Assembly (NCBI GenBank): GCA_023159155.1
Contig: JAJNNX010000001.1
Span: 3,286,001-3,350,000, forward strand
Direction: 5' to 3'
Length of the DNA: 64,000 nucleotides
From: Ustulina deusta
Lineage: Eukaryota; Ascomycota; Sordariomycetes; Xylariales; Xylariaceae
Shown here: positions 1-11,143 of the stretch, piece by piece
Layout: each line of letters begins with the position of its first letter
Position numbering within the stretch: position 1 is the first letter of the stretch
Notes under the pieces: model-generated
The model's input: only the letters and a program-made list of their open reading frames with translations
The model's database searches: none
What the model was told of the DNA's origin: nothing
Translations under genes and position numbers: made by a program

Positions 1-3000
1 CGTAACGCTCTCCTGCTTCCTGTACATTTCTGCGACCTGTCGACTGCTCGTTGCTTCATCTGGCTTTTTATCATCTCTAATCTTGATAAATCGGGGAAAA
101 CGCAGACTAATTCCCTTGTCACCCGAGGGGTCGACCCCCTCCTTACAGCCTGCCTTATATCGTGGGCTTAGAGTTAAATCCGCCGTCTTGACTTCCCATA
201 CGTAACGCGGCTCGAACCAGACATCGGGCTGATGCTGACCGCCAGAGGAATGGGAATAAAATGGCTTTGGGCGGTCAATTACGGTCTCTGATAGTTGCTT
301 ATGTAGATCCTCAAGAACTTGCTCCGAAAATCCGGTGCCGATATTGCAAACTGTCTCGTAGGTATCAGATGCGGCATTGTAGCAGGCTAGAAGGAAAGCC
401 CCGTATACTGAGGCGCGTTTGCCTTTACCGTGGTAGGCACCCAAGACAACCAAGTCGAGGGAATCGCCCACTCCAGAGAGGTAATCCTTCTTGATCTGCG
501 GCCTGTTAGCGAAAAGTCAAGTTCGGCGATTTGGACTTCCTTACCTTGAGCCAGTTGCGACTTCGTTTACTTGGCTCGTATCCACTTTCTGATCCATCCA
601 ACATCTTCACCATCAGGCCTTCGCAGGAAGCTTTGACACTTTCGTCGAGGAACACTTGAATCTCCTCAAGCTCTTGGCCATTCATGTGAGTGGCAAAGGC
701 GAATTCACCCTCGACGGGTTTGAAAGATTCCTGTAGTAGCTCACGACGTTCCCGTAGCGATTTCCCAACCACGGCCTCGCCATTCAAGAACAAAAGGTCG
801 AAAGCAAAGACACAAACCTTGACTTTGACGTCTTCTACCTTGACGTCCTTCTTCTTCCTAGTCATAAGCTGCTGGAAGGGCAGGACTTTCTTCTCTGTGA
901 CATCCCAGGCTACCGTCTCACAGTCTAGGACAAAACTCTTGGTGCCCTCCTTGATCCACGTATCGAGTTTCGCAAGGATATCAGGATACTTTTTTGACAA
1001 ATCTTCAGAATTTCTCGAGAAAATAGAGGCAACGCCTTTTGCGGCCTCGTTTGTAGCACTTGGTAGAGCCTCGATGTAATCATCGGAGCGGTCCTTGGCA
1101 ACATAGTGAATTTGGGCTCTCTCACCATCATACTTGTATTCGCAAGTGAAAGTCTGATTCTCAAAGCGATCCAAGACTTCAGTGATGGCTTTTGTAGGTT
1201 TAGCAAGCATAGGTTTCAAGGGGACGCCCGGACGAAGTTTGCAGGTATCCTTCAAGTTCATTATGCCGTCCTTGACCATCGCCGGTATTATGACGTCCCA
1301 GCTTGGCAGCTCACTAGACAAGTCAGACAGTGGTTGTGAAAGTTGTGGGGACCGTGAGTTGTGACATACCTATAGACTGATTTGAGAAGGGCCTCTGCCT
1401 CTTCCGTCTGGGTTGTGGTTGGAGTCTTGTCGCTTTGCTCGAGTTCATGAGATAGCACTGCCTGTGCAATTGACACAAGCACAGTCCTCTCCGCCAGGCC
1501 AAGCCGTAGTTTTCCCTCGAGGAATCGGACGAGGTATTTGGCCTCGCTAGGCCCCCCTTTGTCCTTAGAGATATCGACTCGACCAGTCGAGTGAGCATCA
1601 GCAGCCGAGAGCATTTTCTTGATCAAATCCACTTTCCTTCCTTGCGCCCCATTACCGGTCACAGTGGCAACGTCCATGAGGCCTTTGTGGACGCCTCTTA
1701 CGGTGAGTGGTTTGGGCTTGAACATGGTCGGCTGGGTCGATCGACTCTTAACAGCGACAAGTCCAAGATCGCCAATTTCCTTTTGATCAGCCTTGATGAC
1801 CTGCAAACTGCGCCCTGTTGTCTCCCCGATAGCTTTCATAATCAGGGATTCTCCGATACCCAGCTCAATACCAGCGTAGTCTGGTGCAAGTTTATTTATC
1901 ATCAGAAGAACGGTGGGGAGGAAATCCTCAGGCGTCAACCGAAGTACTTGTCGGAGAAAAAGGGCACAATGCTCTGTCATGATCAATCGCTTCGTAATAA
2001 GTTCAATGAGTGAGAAGGTCGTACAGAGAGCTGCGTAAGGAACGGGTGTACCGGCCTTCCAATCGGGATAAGGATCTGTAGCCTTAGTGTTCAACTTCGT
2101 CTGAATCTTTTCACGAGCCTTGGCGGCAGCCTTGGGGTTCTCGTCCTCATCTTCATCCTCACCATCCTCTTTCTCAACTTCTGATGCAGACTCAGAAGCC
2201 GCCGCTTCTCCAACTTTGTCATCTTCCGCAAGTTTCGGCGCTCGCTTTTTCTTCGGCGGGGAGGCGGCAGATGAAGCTTTCTTGGAAGTTTCCTTGGTGG
2301 GAATTATCGGTTTTGATTTTGTCATTTTGACATCAGGCATGACCTCATCCTCATCCTCTTCGTCCTCGACCCGTTTGCGGTTCCGCCGCCGGCGCTTTGT
2401 GGTAGGCGCCTCTTCCTCTTCCTCGAGATCCTCTGGTTCTTCGACCTTGACTTCTGTTGGCGATGATCTCGCCGTGGGTTCGGGAGATTGACTGGACCGT
2501 GATCGTTTCTTCGTATCTGCATCGGAATGCGTCAATCACAGTGCACTGGCTGATGAACAAACGGGCTGCTGGGCATTACCCTTTCTAGGACCAGCATTCT
2601 CTCTAGCGTCAGGATCGGCTTTCACTCTCGACGACCGTGGGCTTTGGCCGCTCTTGGATACCTCTGGCTCTTCCTTGGCCTCTTTCGCGGGTTTCGTGGC
2701 GAAAGAGAGCTTGGACTGTTGGGTTGGCACAGGCTTCGAGCCGTTGGGCTGGCCGAAGAATTTCCTGCATTACCACGATCTGTCAGCAAAGCCCGAAGAC
2801 ATAATAACTAGGTTGGCCACAGACCCTAGAGTAGTCTGAGATGGCCTCACATACCCCAAGGTCGCTTGCCTGGGCGGCATTGTGAAGAGTCGACGAGGCG
2901 CACTTCTTGCGACGGGCCGCCACGGTGGGCAGAGAGTCTTTTCTACCAGTGTTCTCGAGGACCAATGGTGCCGAAGTCTTTTTTGGCCCTGAGCACACAG

Positions 3001-3012
3001 GCGTTGCATCAA
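1..3012 (-). CDS. CDC9: DNA ligase I (ATP-dependent), C-terminus cut by window edge
   Basis: Seals Okazaki-fragment and repair nicks with ATP. Exons on the minus strand: 3012-2855, 2764-2580, 2516-1370, 1313-545 and 495-<1. All junctions keep phase, giving 918 codons in the window; only the last few residues should be missing. The adenylation motif KYDGER is present, with the catalytic Lys at about residue 557 of the long form. It is followed by the NWLKIKKDYL segment (across the last intron) and the OB-fold region with GAYHGKGKR. Two in-frame ATGs exist. The one at 3012 adds 44 Arg-rich residues with only one acidic residue, like a mitochondrial presequence. The one at 2880 starts MPPRQATLGKFFG, which contains the PCNA-binding PIP box Q-x-x-L-x-x-F-F. 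Residues after the PIP box form an acidic/basic low-complexity linker. Yeast CDC9 uses the same two-start arrangement. Identification is very secure; use of both starts is inferred. Confidence 0.96.
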
Positions 3013-3456
3013 GCTGTTGTTGTTTTCGTTTTTGGCGGAGAAAGAGAATTACTTATGGTGCATTGTAAGGGCAGGCAGCAGTTCGGAAGATGTAGCTGAA
3101 GCTCTCGCGCGACGCGTGCCTGGAAGCTGGTACTGGAAGCCGCGTTAATTGATCAATGACGCGAACAGCCCCACGTCCCTATATGTACTAAGTACCTAAC
3201 ATGTCTGTGTACATACATGCATACTACCTAATAGCCATGTACAGTTTTGATTTTAAATAGCACTGTGTACGTATGCACACTGAAGGTAAGCTTCGAGGTT
3301 TATCGATTACTCTGCTGCTGGTGCATCCATATATCTAAATAGCGAGCGACAGTGACTGAGGTCAACATCTCAACTACCTACAGTAGCTTTCCAATGTAAA
3401 TACTTGTGTATAGATCCTCGCCCCATGGCGAGCCATCTCGACGTCGGCACAACAAC
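3013..3456. promoter_or_regulatory. Divergent promoter with clustered MCB-like ACGCG sites
   Basis: This 444 bp gap separates the divergent DNA ligase I and dehydratase genes. It holds a perfect MluI cell-cycle box, ACGCGT, at 3112-3117. Two more ACGCG cores lie at 3141-3145 (minus strand) and 3159-3163 (plus strand), so three fall within about 52 bp, starting 100 bp upstream of the outer ligase ATG. MBF-type control of replication genes through this site is known in yeasts; its use here is inferred. Confidence 0.5.
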
Positions 3457-5130
3457 ATGAGAGAACCCAGCAAACCCAGCCGCCGGCTTATAAAGTTGTG
3501 CCAGAGCCCGTCTATCCCCCAGCGAGCTCTCGCGCCCACCTCGGCGGTCCAAAGATGTAGTAGCTGCTACTCTTCTGCTTCTGATGCCTCCGTGCCAGGC
3601 GCAGCAGGCATAGACTTCGAGACCATCAGGGCCGAAATGCTGGGTCGTGGGCCACGAATACATTTGGATACAATGCAGCCCACAAACTCGGACCGCTTAA
3701 CCAGGGCGTTAGCCGACTTCCTCCCTAAGGAGTGCTACGCCAAGCAGCAGATACCCGAGAGAAAGGGTGTTCACCGCCTCCCCCATGACCGTCCCCTTGT
3801 TCCGGCGGGTCATCACCTCATGTATTTCACGCTCCGTCCACCCGACTCGCGGCTCTGCCCAGACGGCGGGGAAGCTTACTACAGCCCGCACGGCACGCCC
3901 TTCACGCGGCGGATGTGGGCCGGCGGTTCCATTCGGGACTTCCGGGGCATGGTCCTAGAACCAAGGACTGCCGTGTGCCATGAGCAAATCCTGGATGTGA
4001 AATTACAAGGCTCTGCTGGTGGCGAGAAGATCTCCGTCGAAGTTCTGAGGGAATATATGACGGGGCAAGACTTCGAACGCCGATTTGACGAAGAGACTCA
4101 GAAAATTAGGTCTCATGACGATCCAGCCAATCCCAGGACCGGATTACCACTTGGTGATACGGACTGGGATCCTCGTCAGCTCGACCTTAAAGGGATCACA
4201 GAACACAGGACGCTGGTGTTTATGCGAGAGCCGAGTCTTAAAGAGAAGATGGCAAACCTGGAGAAAAAAGAGAAAACTGTCAAGCGTAGGTAGGCCCTTA
4301 TTAACCAACCGTCTTGCTCACACACATAAATCTCTTCCCGTTTCTTTTCCACACTCGCCACCTCTTCCAATATCTAAAACAAATCCTTTCTTGTCATATC
4401 GACGCCTCTACGTCTTTGCATTGCCTCTAATTTTAATCTATGATCACCAACAGCGCCGAAAAAGCCTGAATACTCAGTCACGCTAACGCCAACACCCACC
4501 CTGCTCTTCCACTACAGCGCGCTCAGCTACAATGAGCATCGCATCCACCTAGACCGCTCGTACTGCCGCGAGGTGGAGGGATACCGGGACCTCCTAGTCC
4601 ACGGTCCATTATCTCTGACATTGATGCTCTCCGTTCTACAATCGCGGCTTGCTGAGGACGAGACCCAATACGAATTCATCCACAGCGTCGATTACCGCCA
4701 TCTAGCGCCGCTGTATGTCAACCAGCCAATGCGTGTATGCGTTGCGTGGCAGAAAACCAGAGCTAGCGAGAGTCCGGAAAAAGAGAGTCCGGGAAAAGAA
4801 AGCGCGGGAAGAAAGAAGGCGGAAATAAAGAGCGCGGAAGAAGAGAGCGGCAGCAATGTGCGAGCGCAGTTCGCCGGGCAAGAACCAGTAGAAGAAATAG
4901 GGAGGAACAAGTGGCATATCTGGATTGAGAACCACAATGGTGGTTTATGCGTTAAGGGCACGGCCGAGACCGTGAAACGCCGGATATTGCCACAGATTAC
5001 CCATAATTTCTGGAAGGATGATGAACATATCGGGAACGAGGATGGACCAAGGCACCACGTTGAATGTAGCGACATTGATCACCGCATACCTCTATCAAAT
5101 GTGAGGATAGACAAAGACGACAGGATTTAA
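3457..5130 (+). CDS. Hydroxyacyl-thioester dehydratase type 2 / mesaconyl-C4-CoA hydratase-like
   Basis: Exons 3457-4285 and 4454-5130 give 501 residues. A 168 nt intron (GTAGGT...AACAG) restores VKPPKKPEYSVTLTPT, after which the hot-dog part begins (TLLFHYSALSYNEHRIHLD, then VHGPL). The N-terminal half contains HHLMYF and FTRRMWAGGSI, typical of the MaoC-like N-terminal dehydratase family that includes mitochondrial HTD2 (3-hydroxyacyl-ACP dehydration in type II fatty-acid synthesis) and mesaconyl-C4-CoA hydratases. The first 45 or so residues are Arg/Ser-rich with few acidic residues, consistent with a mitochondrial presequence. The upstream in-frame codons begin with GTG, so the ATG at 3457 is the first usable start. 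An odd Lys/Glu/Ser-rich insert (KESPGKES..., about residues 380-410) interrupts the C-terminal domain. Which substrate it uses cannot be told from sequence. Confidence 0.85.
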
Positions 5131-5646
5131 ATAATAAATAAACAGGAAAGGAAAACTTGACTGACTCTAATAGCTTGGCACGCAATACAGACCATACCTA
5201 CAGCGATAGCGGCAACGTATGATTTGCAGGGTCTCGTTGTTATGGTCAATGCTTATTATCGTGAAGCCTAGAGTTGTTCACGCATTCAAGCGGGAGTATG
5301 AAGGCCATGTCTACATATGTAAATGAGCAACTAAGTAGAAACTCACATTTCGCTGTAAAATGTTTGATGAGTCGGATCAGTTACCTAATATATTTAATTA
5401 TTAGATACCCCCAAGAGAGGTCCCTGGAATGAACACTATCAACTGTTTCCCTAATTCATCATAATTCGCCCTCTATCTTTCCAGGTAAGCCTCTACGTGG
5501 CGGCCAGTCTCGTGGTACTTAAGAATATAATGTTGACGGATATATATACAGGGGAGATGCAAGGTGGGGTATTTGCAATCCAACCACTTCGTGCTGGTTG
5601 GCCGTTTGGGAGCCATGTCTCCAAGATAATCGGTTCACCGGCAAGC
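5131..5646. other. Convergent 3' intergenic region
   Basis: It lies between the 3' ends of the dehydratase (+) and the PH-LRR gene (-). AT-rich stretches near 5390-5405 could serve polyadenylation. I see no gene, RNA or repeat in it. Confidence 0.5.
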
Positions 5647-8600
5647 CTATGTCTCTTCCTCGATCACATAAGTCTTGCGGGGCGGGTACGAATCCCGGTG
5701 CGATAAGAAAGGGATGGAGGTTAGAAGAGAAACAGAGATATCATCAGCTGATATTATGCTGGACTCAGACGCCCTTCTCTTGCCATTATCCTGCTGTGTT
5801 TTGGACGGAGGCCAAATCCACGGAGGCAAGTCTTCGTCATCCCATGCTTCAAGATACTCGCTTTCTAGTTCGAGGGCTTGGTTTGCAGGGTTATCTCTAT
5901 TCCTCTCAAGGATACTCCTTACCTTTTGAGCTTCTAACTCCCAATATCCGTGGAGCCTCGTTAATACGCCATCTAGCCGGCTCTCGGCTGATTTAGAGAG
6001 CTTATCCTGTGACTTGGTGGTAGGCCGCCCTTGCATTTTTAAGAACAATCGCTTTTCCTTGCTACTTGCGTACTCCCGATCTACTTGTGATATTGGGAAT
6101 GATATGAGTTGCCGATTATGGCTTAGTGCTTGGACAAGCTCACCAAACTGGTGATGATCGAAGTTATTGTGTTGAATGTCGAACATGGATAGGCCTTTGT
6201 TAGCCACGAGAATCTGACATAGGACTGTCAAATCCTCGGCAGCGCCTATATCGTGGTTTCGTAACCGAAGTTGGCGAAGAGATGTGTTATCTTGGAGTCC
6301 GCTCAATGCACCAGAAAGGCCCCAGCCAAGATGGCCATCCTCAAGCTTGCCACTGTATCCAGACAAATCTAAGAACTTCAATTTATTGTTGGTCCTAAAG
6401 AAATTTGATAGAAGATTTGACGTCTTTGAGCTAACGCGGCCAGGTGGCCCCGTCCCCGCCATGCTTAGGAATTCGATCGTTTTGTTATGTGACAGTGCCG
6501 TTAAAAGGCCATTAAAAGTTGACTCGTGTTGGAACTGTATCATGTCCAGATGGAGTTTAGCTGGAGCTTTATCTCCACGGATGAGATCTATCCAGTCTGT
6601 CGATCCGGTTTCCAAAGGGTTTCCATTGAGGAAAAGATGGATATCCCGGCCGGCACCAACTCGACGGAATATTCCTGTTACCTGTTCTCCAGTGAGAGCG
6701 CAATTCTGCAAGGATAGACGGCGCAATTTGTCAGACTCGTCAAGCTCTAGGTATTTCATAATCCCACAGAGCGTTTCAAAGTTCAACTTCAGACAGTGTC
6801 AGCACTTATCCACCGTATAAGGCCATTAGACGCACCTTCCATCCCGAGAGGTCTAACTCCTCTAGGCGCCATGCTTCGAAAGATGCCGAATTACTCCAAG
6901 GCCTGAATAGAGGCCCTTCGAGGTCTCCTCGTATGGTATATGCGAGGTTCAAGCGTCGTAATCCGCTTCGTTCAAAGTGCAGGCAATCCTAGAAGCCTCC
7001 ATGCGCCCAGGGTTGTACGATGTATCGAGTTCTTCTAGAGACAATCGTTGTTCGTGTAGTCCCTCCCATATATAAACGAGTGATGCTTCGTCTAGATTGC
7101 AACGCGATGTTTCGAATGATCTCAAGAAATTCGGTCGACCCTGCAAAACTCGGCCTATACGATGTAAGCATGTTTGTCTTGATTGTGCGCTGTGACCACG
7201 TACAAAGTTCAACGGCATCAATCTTGCCAACGGCATTTCCGTTCAACGTTATCGAGTTACAACACGTCTGTAATGATATCCATAATAAAACTACTGGGGG
7301 GATTATCTCGCAAATTCCTGCTGGTGCGGATGAGGAGTTGCCGTTTTGTAGCGACGAGATAGTTGGGACTTTGCGGAGCACGTTGGTCAGATCAATGTAT
7401 TTAATTGAACCAGATCCAAGGAGAACGGATACAAGCTCCTGGAATAAAACAGAAGAATGTTCAACCATATCGACTTCACTGCGTGTGAGACTGCGCTTTC
7501 CTACTCACGCATTAGCTATCTGGGACTCGTCGTTGGACAAAGCCGGGAACTAACCAGTGCGAGAGAGCCATATTGTTGATTCAAGCCGGTGAGTGTTGTC
7601 AAACTTATTCGAGAGACGGGAGAAGTCTATATCGCGAAAAGATATACTTTTGAAAAATTCGTTGAAGCGTAAAGCGCGAAAGACGGCTAGTAATTGGTGA
7701 GCGCTATACTGCGATTGGCCTCTTGGCTTTAGCAAGCAAAATTGAGGCGCATGCTGCACGTCCTTCCACTTCACTGTCCATTCAACTGGTTGGCAGTGGT
7801 AGCCTTCGATAAACGCTTCCAGAGTTGTCCTAAATCCTCCGTAGTCTTCGCCGTTAGGCAGTGGCATCTGTTGAGTCTCATCATTCATATAAAACACTTC
7901 CCGCCTAGTCCATAATGGCCAGGCAGGTTTGAGGTACGTATCTGCCTTAAATAGTTTAGAGAGTATATTTTGGTGATATCGGCTCGAAAGATCTAGTGTA
8001 TGAAGCTGGTCTAAAGGCAAACTAGCAGGTGTTAGAAACCAACGCAGACCCTACAAGAATCAAAGCGAGAAGTAGATTAGGATAATCATAGGTAGCTACA
8101 TTGACATTGCACATGCATTGAAGGCAGTACTTACCGAAATACTAGATCCAACCGTTCATCACTCGCATTTACACGGACACGAGAAAGAGTGACTAGACCG
8201 AATCGAACAAGACTAGGGTTGATTTTCTGCCCATTTGAGGACCCCGAGAACTGAGCCAAGAGAAGTGAGTATTTGGTAAAGGCAAGATAGAAAGATGAGG
8301 ATTCTCTCCAGTTCTTCTTAAGCTCGCCGACGAGGCTTGCGTACGGTCTTCGGGGAATGACGGGGTAGATATCGACGAGACTATCATTCTGATTTTGGGC
8401 GTCTAGGATTGACGTGAAATTGGATTCAATCTCTGATGGAGCTCGCTCTTCACCAAGTGCTTTTGCCCTCGCTTTAGCTGCCTGCCGGATTTGCCGGAGC
8501 CAATCATCTCGTTCGTCTGGAAGGCGAAAATCGAATTCTAAGGAGGTAAAGATGCGTGTCGCATTGGAACTTTTCCACCAAATCTCAAGACCGAACGACG

Positions 8601-9204
8601 GCCTCGTCCCCTCATTCTTGAAGACTGACACGATTTTCTCCAGTGGCACATTAATTTCAACACCACTTGAGAGGTCTTTGAATGATGGGTAAGATCTAAT
8701 AGGAGACAGGGGGCTCAAGCCCTGATCAGGCGTAGAGATGATGGGGAATTGTTCCTCAGCAGCGGCTCGACTTTTGAATTTGAGTAATGTAGATGACGTT
8801 AAGACAAGGTATTCTTTCTTGGACTTCAAAATTGAAGATTCTGGCTGTAACGCGCCTGCTTTGATAACTGGCGCAGGATCGCCACCATGAATACTAGCAC
8901 TTCGGCTAATGATAGAGGGGGTGGTTGGCTGTGTAGACGTCGAATCGCGTCCGGTACTGCCCTCGCTAGACGATTTGGAATCCTTTCGAATTAAGCTTTC
9001 TTTTCTCAGTGACCCGGGAGGCGCAGTTTTCCGCAAAGTCCTTCTTTGTGACCCGGAGCTCGACAACTCCGTGTCAGAGCCAATTGATAAGTGTGATATC
9101 TGAGAACTGATGCTCAGCGATCGAATTGCCTTGATAGGCGAGAATGAAGCTCGTCTCTGTGACTTGTCGGGCAGCATCTGCTGAACAGCATCCGTGGATC
9201 CCAT
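5647..9204 (-). CDS. PH domain plus leucine-rich-repeat protein, with an apparent frameshift
   Basis: Five exons on the minus strand: 9204-8135, 8021-7555, 7500-7204, 7154-6836 and 6786-5647; about 1,097 residues. The N-terminal 120 residues are Ser-rich and basic. A PH-like domain follows (EYLVLTSSTLLKFKSR ... DERDDWLRQIRQA). Next comes a conserved segment (SRYHQNILSKLFKADTYLKPAWPLWTRREVF) and then many LRR units (LEELDTS, LRRLNLAYT, LEELDLSGW, LRRLSLQNC, LKFLDLSGYS). PH followed by LRRs recalls CARMIL-type actin regulators, but I cannot assign orthology. The exon 1-2 junction uses CTAACACCTGCTAG, a textbook branch point and acceptor. Phase adds up at every junction except within exon 4: near 6970-7000 the frame changes so that one base appears to be missing. 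The alternative is a 53 nt intron there (GTACAA...GAAG), which would cut one LRR short. Confidence 0.8.
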
Positions 9205-11085
9205 CGTGATGATCCAGCACCGATGCTAGGAATAACACCCTCCGGCTACACCTTCAAGCAATCATCGTAATGGGTCGACATAAAGGAAGGACTGGGCTAG
9301 TTGGGACTCTCGGCCTGCAAATTCGCGGCGTTGACGCGAGACTTGAGCTGGCATCAGCAGGAGGGGATTGCTGAAGCCTCGCGATGGTGTAGACTGTTCT
9401 CCTCTACGGGTGGTGAAGTATTATGACATCCATTATGTTAGACACGGTAATTTTCGACCGAGCTAATGAATGAGTTGATATGAACCAAGGCAGGCGCCAA
9501 ATTCCTCGAGCTAGATTTGCGTGTATTGTAGAGGCAACGGAAGTCGGATGCCGAGGAATGTCGGCGAGCTGGTTGAAGAAAAGGATGGCGTGCCCGTTAT
9601 CTCTCCCATGTTATGTTGACAATCGAACGGTTAGGTTAGGCCTCCCTTAGGGCATTTCCCCGCTAGCGCCAGTGACTGCTCAGGTATGTAAGTAGCTACC
9701 TACTAGGTAGTGTGCATCATACTCGTGGTAGGTATCTTGCTGGTTTAAACAACGATGACGCCAGTAACCCAGTTTTGGAAAGTCGACTTATCCAATCAGG
9801 CGCTATGAATCTGAGTGTACAGTTCACATATGTAATCTGGAATCACTTTGAGGTCTGACTAGCGGATAGTGCCTTGTCTCTGCCAATGGGAGGACGGGAA
9901 AACTGCAGGGGCTGCCTTGATCGGAATCTCGATTTATTGATGCGCTTCTCTGTTAGTGATGGACCAATTCCCATGAGAACGCGTATTTAATTGCTAGCTC
10001 TTCGTCTCTCGGCTCTCAGGCTATGGATTCTATCAACCATTAGTTCATTAAGGCAAAAGTATATGGCTGCGCATATAACTTGCCAACTGTCCATTTGCAA
10101 AGTTCGCCTCGCTCTAGCAACTCGTTGACATGGATGCGGCTGTCGTGATTAGACCTCATCTTAGGTACTCCTCTAAGCGTTGACGTCATTACCGCCGCTA
10201 ACGAAAACAACCCTGGCAGTTCATTAACTAACTGCCTAGGGATAGCACCCATAATACCTACTCTCAGGCTATTCTTCCCCGATTGCTTCACAGAAGTTAG
10301 TATCTCCATGCTAATGCAAGTGTTGTGCTTTCTCCTAACATCGAAATGTTACAACCTCTTGGATATTAGTCGAGCGTTTGCACCTCTCAGCCCGAAGATT
10401 TTAAAGACTTCGAGGGGTGTAAGTAGTGTGTATTGTGCATACTTTTCGGCAAACCGGCCTGCATTGATATTAGTGTCTCGCTACCATCTCATTACCTCGT
10501 GTAGAAATTTAGTACCTCCTGCCGGGATGGGTCGCTTGGAAAGCCTTTCCCTACACTAAGACTGCATTATGGTGCCGGCACAAACATTGCATACTTGACA
10601 ACCTGTAGCCTAAGTCGGTTCATCAGACTCTATATCGATGACGAAGGTGTTGAGTGTTCCTTCTTGGCGCCTATCTAGACTACTCGCTTGGTTAATCGGT
10701 CTCCTAGATTCACGGGTATGTGTGCCTCACTAATAAGTAACGTTCCGTTCCTGCAGCATATAGCAGATAAAATTTAGAATACGTACCGGTTGTTAGCTAC
10801 ACGACAACGTAGCTACTGAATAACTGCGGGTAGGGCCGATAGCAACACGAGAGGTCCATAGGCCTACAAGGCCCCCATCACTTTAAGCCGCATAGGGGGG
10901 GATCTAGCCAAAGACTAGAATATTCTCTCTAAATATGGTATATATTTTATATGCCAATGAACTGATTTTGATGGGGGATCATCGGGATCGGAATTTCTAT
11001 ACTGCATCATACAAGTTTATCGTATACTACAAAAATATGGTTACCTATATTATGGATAGGAGTAGTAGAGTAGTGCAATAGACAT

Positions 11086-11143
11086 GGAATCCACCGTGAG
11101 GGGTGTTCTGATACAGTATCCCTCGTATCTTCCCACAGAGCTG
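11086..11143 (-). repeat. Dispersed repeat, copy 1 (relic-like)
   Basis: Partner of the copy at 29,885-29,942, nearly 19 kb away in the same orientation. No intact ORF surrounds it, so it is probably a decayed fragment. Confidence 0.45.

Noticed and set aside
690..1079. 129-codon plus-strand frame inside the DNA ligase gene
   Set aside because: It is the antisense shadow of well-conserved ligase exons.
10040..10309. 89-codon minus-strand frame with an ATG
   Set aside because: No motif, no conserved look, no partner exon, and it lies in a gene-poor interval with many similar frames.
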